NCBI GenBank assembly: GCA_020722685.1
Contig: DYKH01000273.1
Coordinates: forward strand, 1 to 6,071
Reading direction: 5' to 3'
DNA from: Caldithrix sp.
GTDB lineage: Bacteria > KSB1 > UBA2214 > DYKH01
DNA: 6,071 bases
Below are positions 1 to 4,807 of the stretch, in pieces. A program made the translations under genes and the position numbers. The notes beneath the pieces were generated by a model. The model worked only from the letters and a program-made list of their open reading frames with translations, did no database searches and was not told the DNA's origin. Numbering within the stretch: position 1 is the stretch's first letter; each line of letters begins with the position of its first letter.

Positions 1-101
1 TGGTACAACTTTTTAAGGCCCTATCTGATGAGGCCAGAGTGCGGATCATGAACCTTATTGTCGAAACGGGTAGTCTGTGTGTTTGCGATTTACAACACAT
101 T
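1..101 (+). pseudogene. ArsR-family metalloregulator, N-terminal fragment
   Basis: The frame starting at base 3 reads LFKALSDEARVRIMNL, followed shortly by SLCVCDLQH. This is the hallmark N-terminal half of an ArsR/SmtB winged-helix repressor: the 'LFKALSDexR' helix, then the CxC motif (CVCDL) that binds As(III), Sb(III) or other thiophilic metals in the ArsR branch. The start codon lies left of the window. After about base 101 the ArsR sequence stops. The expected recognition helix (S-x-V-S-x-H-L type) and wing are absent and the frame continues as RND efflux-pump sequence. The fragment could still present two metal-binding cysteines but should not bind DNA. It is seen as a 5' remnant fused in frame to another gene. 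Identification as ArsR is confident; whether it is expressed is unknown. Confidence 0.75.
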
Positions 102-422
102 CAGATCGCCCAGCAGGTCTCGGCCCGAATCCAAAATATTCCGGGGCTCACCAATGTGCGCATTGGCACCCAGATCACCAAACCGGAGTACCAGATTCTG
201 GTGGATCGACCGCGGCTGGCTGATGCCGGGCTATCGACCCAGGCCGTGTCGCAGGCTGCCCGAAACCTGGTGGACGGCGCTGTTGCCACTAGCGATCAAC
301 TGGGGCGAAGGCGGCGACATGCTGCAACCCTTGACCATTGCGGTGATTGGCGGCTTGCTGTTTCGCTGTTGGTGACGCTGTTGTTGCTGCCGAGCTTGTA
401 TTTGATCTTTGAAAGGAGGTGA
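102..422 (+). pseudogene. RND-family efflux pump remnant, internally deleted
   Basis: Three RND pieces can be read. Piece 1 (about 105-285, frame of base 3) reads IPGLTNVRIGTQ...PEYQILVDRPRLADAGLS...ARNLVDGAVAT, typical of the second-half periplasmic porter (DC-side) domain of AcrB/CusA-like pumps. Piece 2 (about 277-363, read one frame over, that of base 1) reads LLPLAINWGEGGDMLQ then PLTIAVIGGLLF, which is the end of TM11 and TM12. Piece 3 returns to the first frame at 363 and reads SLLVTLLLLPSLYLIFERR, the C-terminal end. An intact pump is about 1,000 or more residues with twelve TM helices. Here roughly 200 residues between pieces 1 and 2 and everything before piece 1 are missing, so it cannot transport. 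The frame from base 3 stays open throughout because the second shift cancels the first. It may represent natural decay or an assembly chimera. Confidence 0.75.
412..422 (+). promoter_or_regulatory. orphaned strong Shine-Dalgarno
   Basis: AAAGGAGGTGA is an almost full complement of the 16S rRNA 3' end and overlaps the last codons of the RND remnant, as at a coupled operon junction. The next ATG (435, 12 nt downstream) opens only M-K-T before a TGA at 444-446. The gene it once served, likely another efflux-operon member, appears to be lost. I see no other gene or clear signal between 423 and the cytochrome's own ribosome site near 503. Confidence 0.55.
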
Positions 423-514
423 GCAATCTCAAAGATGAAAACTTGATAGTTTGCCAGGATTAGAATGAAACAGATGTTCGACGGACGATGTGAGTTCAAC
501 TGAAGGAGTCTGAA

Positions 515-952
515 ATGATAAGAACGTATTTGTTAACGCTGTTGTTTTTGATTTGTGGGGCAGCCATGCTATTGGCCCAGTCAAACATCAGCACGAGCTT
601 ACACTACACCCGCGCGGGTAAGAACGAGGCATATAAAGCGGAAAACGGCGGCATGCAGTTGATCACCGGCATTCCGATGGCCGACTTAGCTTGTCAGAAA
701 TGTCACTCGACAACTGAGACCTACCCGAATGGCAGTCCCATTGATGCGGCGAACTACGCGCCGAGCTGCAATGATTGCCACGATTTCGCCACCGGTAACT
801 CGGTCACTGAAACCACCTGCTTGAATTGTCACAACCGACAGAAGTACGAACGCGACGCCTATCCCGGCGTTGACGTCCATCAGGCAAAGGGCTTGACTTG
901 CACTTCCTGCCACTCGAAGGAAGAGATACACGGCGACGATGGGGTTGCCTAG
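515..952 (+). CDS. multihaem cytochrome c, N-terminal part, ends at in-frame amber
   Basis: This is the first half of an exported c-type cytochrome that would carry electrons outside the inner membrane. ATG 515 follows AAGGAG (503-508) at 6 nt. Residues 1-22 form a signal peptide: Arg3, a hydrophobic run LLTLLFLICGAAMLLA, then a likely cleavage before or after Gln22. Four CxxCH haem sites follow, with first cysteines at residues 60, 85, 102 and 129 (CQKCH, CNDCH, CLNCH, CTSCH). Reading stops at TAG 950-952, just after HGDDGVA. The same frame continues with four more haem motifs and a secretion tail, so the natural protein is 467 codons long (515-1918) and this is a truncated product. If made alone it would be a 145-residue tetrahaem periplasmic protein without a sorting tail. 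Haem attachment would need the Ccm or Ccs machinery, not seen here. Family assignment is sure; the exact physiological partner is not known. Confidence 0.8.
   Translation: MIRTYLLTLLFLICGAAMLLAQSNISTSLHYTRAGKNEAYKAENGGMQLITGIPMADLACQKCHSTTETYPNGSPIDAANYAPSCNDCHDFATGNSVTETTCLNCHNRQKYERDAYPGVDVHQAKGLTCTSCHSKEEIHGDDGVA
950..952 (+). other. in-frame amber codon within cytochrome gene
   Basis: TAG at codon 146 interrupts an otherwise continuous frame from 515 to 1918, and coding sequence of the same family continues immediately on both sides (...HGDDGVA, then AALKEPGAIKVQCEDCH). From memory of related multihaem cytochromes, this linker often has an aromatic residue, usually Tyr, a few residues after HGD. 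A TAC or TAT to TAG substitution is therefore the simplest explanation. Other options are a sequencing error or readthrough. Confidence 0.8.
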
Positions 953-1918
953 GCCGCGCTGAAAGAGCCAGGCGCGATCAAGGTTCAATGTGAGGACTGC
1001 CACACACCGTTGCCCGCCAACACGGCGCATAGCTTGCACAGCGGCAAAGTGGACTGCGCAGCTTGCCATGCGGTTTCGGTGTTGACGTGCGCCAGTTGCC
1101 ATTTTGAATCGGTGGTGGCATCGGGTAAGAACCGCGCAATCAACCAGATCAAGAATTACCGTCTGCTGGTCAAAAAAGACAACGAGGTTCGGCTCGCAGG
1201 CTTCATGACCCATACGTATGCTGGCAAAACGAACTACATCATCTCGTCGTATCACTCGCACGCCATTAAGAAAGATGCAACGACCTGTGCGGACTGTCAT
1301 CAGAACATGGGCGGCTCCAATGCGGCCATCACCGAGTACAACGCCACCGGTTCCATCACGATGACAAAATGGAACGAAACCACGAAGAAAATCGCTGGAC
1401 CCTCCGGCGTGGTGCCGATTCCGGCGGATTGGAAGACTTCGCTGAAGTTTGACTATGCCAGCTACAGCGGCGATCCGATGGTCTTCCCGAGTGATCCCAA
1501 CGCATGGTTTTATCTGAAGTCGGAAACCGATAACAGCCACCTGTTCTATGCGGAGCCGCTCGATACGACCACTATGAAGAAGCTGGGGTTCACTATCAAC
1601 CCGACGAGAGTGAACGAGCCGGATGGGTCGCAGCCGACACAGTTCAGTCTGAAGCAAAACTATCCCAACCCATTCAATCCGGGAACGAACATTCAGTTTT
1701 CAATCGTCACCAGCGAGAAGGTTGACCTCGCTATTTATGATGTTCGGGGTCAGTGGGTCCGCACGTTAGTCGATCACGAATTGCGTTCGCCCGGCGAATA
1801 CACGGTCAGTTGGGATGGCACGGACAATCATGGGCAGAGAGTTGCCAGCGGCATCTACTTCACGAGAATGCAAGCCGGTACGAATGTCACAAGTCTCAAA
1901 ATGTCGATGGTGAAATAG
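953..1918 (+). pseudogene. multihaem cytochrome c, C-terminal part with T9SS sorting domain
   Basis: This continues the 515 frame past the amber codon. Four further CxxCH sites have first cysteines at residues 159, 181, 192 and 258 of the joined protein (CEDCH, CAACH, CASCH, CADCH), giving eight haems in total. Residues about 263-375 have no haem motif and look like a small globular linker. Residues 376-467 form a type IX secretion sorting domain: FSLKQNYPNPFNP, then LAIYDVRGQWVRTL, YTVSWDG, GIYFTRMQAG and a terminal SLKMSMVK. Such tails direct export across the outer membrane and surface attachment, so the intact protein probably worked on the cell surface in extracellular electron transfer. 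No Shine-Dalgarno with a nearby ATG explains independent translation; an initiation at TTG 1010 is possible but lacks support. I read it as the distal half of one broken or recoded gene. Confidence 0.7.
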
Positions 1919-2003
1919 AAATCCAACCCGGACGCCCGTTTTTCCCAACACTGAATTGAGCGTGCGATCGCGATTGCCGAAGTCGTTCCGTAGCTGTGAG
2001 AGT

Positions 2004-2078
2004 AAACGAAGCCGGACTTGTGAACTTTGACTTAAGTCAACACACCCCATGTGCAAGTCCGGCTTCCTCATTTCGTTT
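2004..2078. terminator. structured inverted repeat, three-way junction; possible terminator
   Basis: A perfect 13-bp stem joins GAAGCCGGACTTG (2008-2020) and its complement (2054-2066). Its loop holds two more helices back to back: the palindrome TTGACTTAAGTCAA (2027-2040) and CACA/TGTG (2041-2044 with 2050-2053, loop CCCCA), which ends exactly where the outer right arm begins. AAACGAA (2004-2010) can also pair with TTCGTTT (2072-2078). It sits about 90 bp after the cytochrome stop, so a terminator role fits, but the following T-tract (TTTCGTTTTA) is interrupted and the loop is long for an intrinsic terminator. It could instead be a processed 3'-end structure or a REP-like element. Confidence 0.5.
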
Positions 2079-2117
2079 TAGCCGGCATTCGACACTCGAT
2101 TTCCCTGCAAACGAAAT
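2070..2117. repeat. 9-bp perfect inverted repeat
   Basis: ATTTCGTTT (2070-2078) and AAACGAAAT (2109-2117) are exact reverse complements 30 nt apart. The left arm is also the partner of AAACGAA at 2004-2010 in the preceding structure, so the two pairings exclude each other. It could be an operator or part of an RNA switch, or it may be coincidence. Confidence 0.4.
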
Positions 2118-2204
2118 TTTGTATTTGAACGAAGGGCAAATGGAAAGCTCTCATAGGTGCTGATTTCTTACGGTCCTACTGTTTTAAGGAAATAGCATGC
2201 TCGA

Positions 2205-2227
2205 CCCCCCAATCTAATCAAAGGGGG
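2205..2227 (+). repeat. C/G hairpin in regulator leader
   Basis: Five or six Cs at 2205-2210 can pair with GGGGG at 2223-2227 over a 12-13-nt loop. The stem can be extended by C2202-G2203 with C2228-G2229 if A2204 bulges. It lies about 40 nt before the ribosome site of the sigma54 activator and has no following T-run, so a leader structure or protein site is more likely than a terminator. Confidence 0.35.
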
Positions 2228-2232
2228 CGATG

Positions 2233-2265
2233 ATGCAGCTACCCGATATGCATTGCTTACCCGAT
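2233..2265 (+). repeat. imperfect tandem repeat abutting the ribosome site
   Basis: ATGCAGCTACCCGAT (2233-2247) is followed directly by ATGCATTGCTTACCCGAT (2248-2265). Within it TACCCGAT recurs at an 18-bp spacing. The second copy ends one base before GAGGAGG, so a protein or RNA bound here could block translation or transcription start of the regulator. The role is inferred. Confidence 0.4.
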
Positions 2266-2272
2266 GAGGAGG
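2266..2272 (+). promoter_or_regulatory. ribosome binding site that sets the start at 2282
   Basis: GAGGAGG ends 9 nt before ATG 2282, ideal spacing. The alternative ATG at 2264 overlaps this motif itself and would add only six residues (MRRRQE) translated from the Shine-Dalgarno, with no ribosome site of its own. The start at 2282 is therefore preferred. Confidence 0.75.
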
Positions 2273-2281
2273 CGACAAGAG

Positions 2282-3982
2282 ATGTCACAAACCAACATTC
2301 TTGAATCCATTCGCTGTGGGATCTTTGTGGTGGATAAAAACCTCCGTATTACAGTTTTCAATAAGGGTGCGGAAACTGTTACAGGCTTGCCGGAGCAGCA
2401 AGTAGTTGGACGCAAGTGTTATGAGGTATTTGCCAATGAACATTGTCAGAGTGACTGCCAGCTCAAACGTAGTTTAATAGCCGGTGAGGTAAATGCACAT
2501 TGGGAGACGGTGATACCTACTTCTGACGGCAAACAAATCAAGGTATGTGCCACCACCAGTCCAATTAAAGAAGGAAAGACGATCACGGGTGCGGTCATGT
2601 CCTTCCGAGCTATTTCAGAACTAATTGAGATGTATCACCAGATTGAAGAGGAGAAACAGAAAACAGAGGCGATTTTAAACAGTATAAATGAGGGGGTTCT
2701 GACCATTGACCATAACTGGCAAATTACCAGCTTCAATCGCCGCGCCGAGGAGATTACCGGTTTCAAAAAACAAGAAGTGCTGGGCAAACTGTGTCGAACC
2801 GTTTTCGGAATGCAAGATGCCAGCGGCAAAATTCTCTGTTCCCGCGACTGCCCTATGAAACAAGCGCTGGTAAGTGGCCATCCGGTTCCAGAGCATGAAT
2901 TAGAAATCACCAATCGTTACGGGAAAAAGTTGATCCTGAGGATGAATATTTCCCTGTTAAAAGACGAGAGCGGTGAGGTAATCGGCGGAGTGGAAACCTT
3001 TCGTGACATTACCGCTATGGTAACGTTGCAGAAACAGTTAAAGGGAAGGCCTCGTTTTGAGAATATTATCGGTCGGAGTAAAAAGATGCAGCAAATTTAT
3101 GACCTCATTGACGATATTGCTGACAATGATGTCACTGTTTTGATTCAAGGGGAAACCGGCACTGGCAAAGAGCTCATCGCTTCAGCCATCCATCACAACA
3201 GCCGACGCAAGAATGGGCCTTTCATCAAGATTAACTGTTCGGCACTGCCGGAGAGTTTGTTGGAGAGCGAGCTCTTCGGGCACATGAAAGGGGCATTCAC
3301 CGGAGCTTATCGGGATAAACCGGGTCGATTTGAACTGGCTGACGGCGGCACCTTGTTTTTAGATGAAATTGGCGACCTCAGCCCGGCGATCCAGGTAAAA
3401 TTGCTTCGGGTTTTAGAGGAACAACAGTTTGAGCGCGTAGGAGGTACAAAAACAATTAAGGTGGATGTGAGATTAATAGCCGCCACCAATAAGAATCTGA
3501 AGCAGGCCATTCGTGACGGAACCTTTCGAGAAGACCTTTATTACCGTTTAAACGTCTTGCCTATCTCTATTCCGTCTCTACGGGAACGAAAGCAGGACAT
3601 CGTGCAGTTGGTGAGGTATTTTCTGCAAAAATATGGTATGCAGAAGAGGGTTAAAGTTTCCACTCAGGTCATGGAACTTTTACTGCAATATGATTGGCCC
3701 GGAAACATTAGAGAATTGGAGAATGCCGTCGAGTATGCGCTGCTTCACTGCAAGGGCGACGAGATCTTGCTACCCCATTTGCCCCCAGATATCGTGTCTT
3801 TTAGCCGGCAACGAGGTGAGGAGACCATGCAGAAACCGCTGGAGGAATCGGAAAAAGAGGCAGTCCGTCGGGCCTTGACCGAGAGTGGAGGCAATCGCTT
3901 ACAAGCGGCCCGACGGCTTGGCATTAGCCGGACGACACTGTGGCGAAAAATGAAGAAGCACGCCTTGAGGTTGCAATCTTGA
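2282..3982 (+). CDS. sigma54-dependent activator, PAS-PAS-AAA+-Fis HTH, cysteine-rich PAS
   Basis: This 566-residue cytosolic enhancer-binding protein remodels sigma54 RNA polymerase using ATP. PAS 1 (about 1-112) and PAS 2 (about 125-245) are joined by a helical linker (EMYHQIEEEKQKTEAI). Each PAS has three cysteines in the same region: C46, C55, C59 and C171, C186, C190, both ending C-x3-C before a helix. The AAA+ domain has Walker A GETGTGKE (290-297), the sigma54-contacting GAFTGA loop (337-342), Walker B GGTLFLDE (355-362), sensor I LIAATN (399-403), arginine-finger region FREDLYYRLN (R416, R422) and sensor II WPGNIRELEN (472-481). A Fis-type HTH ends the protein (about 524-562, GISRTTLWRKMKK). 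All key residues are present, so it should be active. There is no receiver domain; the PAS cysteines are the likely sensing part, perhaps through an Fe-S cluster, a metal or thiol chemistry (inference). The TPR-radical SAM genes downstream are the obvious target. Confidence 0.93.
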   Translation: MSQTNILESIRCGIFVVDKNLRITVFNKGAETVTGLPEQQVVGRKCYEVFANEHCQSDCQLKRSLIAGEVNAHWETVIPTSDGKQIKVCATTSPIKEGKTITGAVMSFRAISELIEMYHQIEEEKQKTEAILNSINEGVLTIDHNWQITSFNRRAEEITGFKKQEVLGKLCRTVFGMQDASGKILCSRDCPMKQALVSGHPVPEHELEITNRYGKKLILRMNISLLKDESGEVIGGVETFRDITAMVTLQKQLKGRPRFENIIGRSKKMQQIYDLIDDIADNDVTVLIQGETGTGKELIASAIHHNSRRKNGPFIKINCSALPESLLESELFGHMKGAFTGAYRDKPGRFELADGGTLFLDEIGDLSPAIQVKLLRVLEEQQFERVGGTKTIKVDVRLIAATNKNLKQAIRDGTFREDLYYRLNVLPISIPSLRERKQDIVQLVRYFLQKYGMQKRVKVSTQVMELLLQYDWPGNIRELENAVEYALLHCKGDEILLPHLPPDIVSFSRQRGEETMQKPLEESEKEAVRRALTESGGNRLQAARRLGISRTTLWRKMKKHALRLQS

Positions 3983-4025
3983 AACGTTTGTGTTGCAGCA
4001 CTGAAACATTTCCCGACAAGGGAAA
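3980..4025. promoter_or_regulatory. cluster of phased dyads, candidate activator binding sites
   Basis: TGAAACGTTT (3980-3989) and TGAAACATTT (4002-4011) are near-identical, near-palindromic and exactly 22 bp (two helical turns) apart. Between them lies the imperfect palindrome GTGTTGCAGCAC (3990-4001). TTTCCC (4009-4014) and GGGAAA (4020-4025) form a further dyad with a 5-nt spacer. Relative to the candidate sigma54 start near 4132 these lie at about -150 to -107, the usual range for upstream sites of Fis-type sigma54 activators. The first site overlaps the activator's stop codon. Function is inferred. Confidence 0.45.
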
Positions 4026-4066
4026 ATAACTGGTCCACAGCAGTGGTTCCCGTATGTTTTTAAAAT

Positions 4067-4100
4067 AAGCCATTTAGTAGTTGCTAAGATGGCTTTTTTT
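4067..4100 (+). terminator. intrinsic terminator of the sigma54 activator gene
   Basis: AAGCCAT (4067-4073) pairs with ATGGCTT (4089-4095). The stem continues as TTAG/CTAA (4074-4077 with 4084-4087) around a bulged G4088 and a 6-nt loop, and the T-run extends to 4100. This is a textbook Rho-independent terminator 84 bp after the regulator's stop. It separates the regulator transcript from the downstream pair, which therefore needs its own promoter. Confidence 0.85.
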
Positions 4101-4105
4101 ATTTC

Positions 4106-4121
4106 AGGAAAGAATATTGCG
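4106..4121 (+). promoter_or_regulatory. candidate sigma54 (-24/-12) promoter
   Basis: AGGAAAGAATATTGCG contains GG (4107-4108), exactly ten bases, then GC (4119-4120), with the full -12 TTGC. Against TGGCACG-N4-TTGC the -24 box keeps GG, A and G but lacks T, C and C, so it is a weak to moderate match. Position supports it: it lies immediately after the terminator of a sigma54 activator and before the TPR gene. The predicted start is near 4132, giving a leader of about 28 nt. Confidence 0.5.
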
Positions 4122-4159
4122 TGTAGTTAGCAACAGGGAGATGTAGTTTCAAAAGGTTT

Positions 4160-4807
4160 ATGCCTAAATTAAATAACTTTGTTAAAACGGGAAAGAAAAT
4201 GAGTGTTATGTTGGGCATACGATACCTGATTGAAGGAGCGTTACCAAAAGCGATCTATGAATTTCAGCAGTCAGTAAATCTAAATCCGAATTCTGTTACC
4301 GCTCATTACCTGCTGGCGGTGGGGCAATTACAAACAGAGCATTTTGAGGAAGCTGAGCGCGAATTGCACATTGCGCTGGGAATTGATCCCCAGTACCAGC
4401 GAGCCAGGATTCAATTGGTACTATGTTACATTGCACAAGAAAAATACCAACTGGCCTTGGAGTTGTTCACCAAATCCATAACCTCCAGTACATCCCTACC
4501 ACAAGAGTCTTATGCTCACGAGATATTTCTCAAAATGGTCAGAACGTTACAACATAAATTGCCACAAGCTCGTTGTCCCCATGAGGTTTACAATTCGTTG
4601 GGCATCGTCTGTTTTCTAATGGGGCATAATGCGGAAGCGCAAAATCACTGGCGACAGTCCTTGGAGATTAATCCAAATCAGCTTGGTATGGTAGAGGTAC
4701 TGAATCGATTTACTCCAGAAAATGGAAACTATCGATCAAAGATAATAAAATCGATTTCTCCAACAAAGGAGACTCATAACCATTTAGCGAGGAGGAAAAT
4801 AAAATGA
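4160..4807 (+). CDS. TPR-repeat protein, 215 aa
   Basis: This is a soluble helical-repeat protein with no signal peptide or membrane segment. Tetratricopeptide units fit residues about 14-47 (GALPKAIYEFQQSVNLNPNS), 48-80 (HFEEAERELHIALGIDPQY) and 81-113 (EKYQLALELFTKSI). A fourth follows a less regular stretch at about 142-175 (YNSLGIVCFLMGHNAEA...LEINPNQ). A basic, probably flexible tail ends the protein. TPR arrays bind partner proteins, so a scaffold or adaptor for the radical SAM enzyme, or for its protein substrate, is plausible but inferred. Its TGA overlaps the next gene's ATG, indicating translational coupling and matched output. The start is uncertain: ATG 4160 has only AAAAGG 3 nt away, whereas ATG 4199 (residue 14) follows a GGGAAAG and would remove only residues before the first repeat. 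It is a typical hypothetical protein with no named family recognised. Confidence 0.8.
   Translation: MPKLNNFVKTGKKMSVMLGIRYLIEGALPKAIYEFQQSVNLNPNSVTAHYLLAVGQLQTEHFEEAERELHIALGIDPQYQRARIQLVLCYIAQEKYQLALELFTKSITSSTSLPQESYAHEIFLKMVRTLQHKLPQARCPHEVYNSLGIVCFLMGHNAEAQNHWRQSLEINPNQLGMVEVLNRFTPENGNYRSKIIKSISPTKETHNHLARRKIK
4789..4795 (+). promoter_or_regulatory. ribosome binding site of the radical SAM gene
   Basis: GAGGAGG lies inside the end of the TPR gene, 8 nt before ATG 4804, whose last bases form the ATGA overlap with the TPR stop. Its strength compared with the weak site of the TPR gene suggests the enzyme is translated at least as well as the TPR protein. Confidence 0.75.

Larger units (their letters stand above)
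1919..2281. other. gene-free intergenic stretch rich in inverted repeats
   Basis: These 363 bases carry no convincing coding sequence on either strand. They hold a large inverted repeat (2004-2078), a second 9-bp inverted repeat sharing one arm with it (2070-2117), a C/G hairpin (2205-2227) and a tandem repeat next to the following gene (2233-2265). The word AACGAA recurs at 2005-2010, 2110-2115 and 2128-2133. I could not identify a convincing sigma70 -35/-10 pair or a GG-N10-TTGC sigma54 box, so the promoter of the downstream regulator remains unassigned. Confidence 0.6.

Noticed and set aside
950..952. Selenocysteine recoding in the multihaem cytochrome
   Set aside because: The stop is TAG, not TGA, and I found no SECIS-like hairpin immediately after it. 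Pyrrolysine would need its own tRNA and synthetase, for which there is no evidence here.
686..1657. Long open frame of 323 codons on the minus strand opposite the cytochrome
   Set aside because: It is antisense to clear haem motifs, has no recognisable domain and no ribosome site, and is explained by codon composition of the cytochrome gene.
1964..1971. GCGATCGC (HIP1-like palindrome)
   Set aside because: Single copy outside a cyanobacterial context; expected by chance.
2004..2080. Integron attC site
   Set aside because: Size and folding resemble attC, but the ends do not match RYYYAAC and GTTRRRY (AGTAAAC and GTTTTAG are seen), and no integrase or cassette array is present.
2134..2148. GG-N10-GC match (GGCAAATGGAAAGC) as a sigma54 promoter for the activator
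   Set aside because: The -12 element lacks the TT before GC and the -24 element lacks the rest of the consensus; spacing alone is too weak.
2264..2281. ATG 2264 as start of the sigma54 activator
   Set aside because: It overlaps the GAGGAGG ribosome site that serves ATG 2282, and no upstream Shine-Dalgarno supports it.
3980..4060. CRISPR-like repeat from the two TGAAACRTTT copies
   Set aside because: Only two short 10-bp copies with a 12-bp spacer; better explained as protein binding sites.
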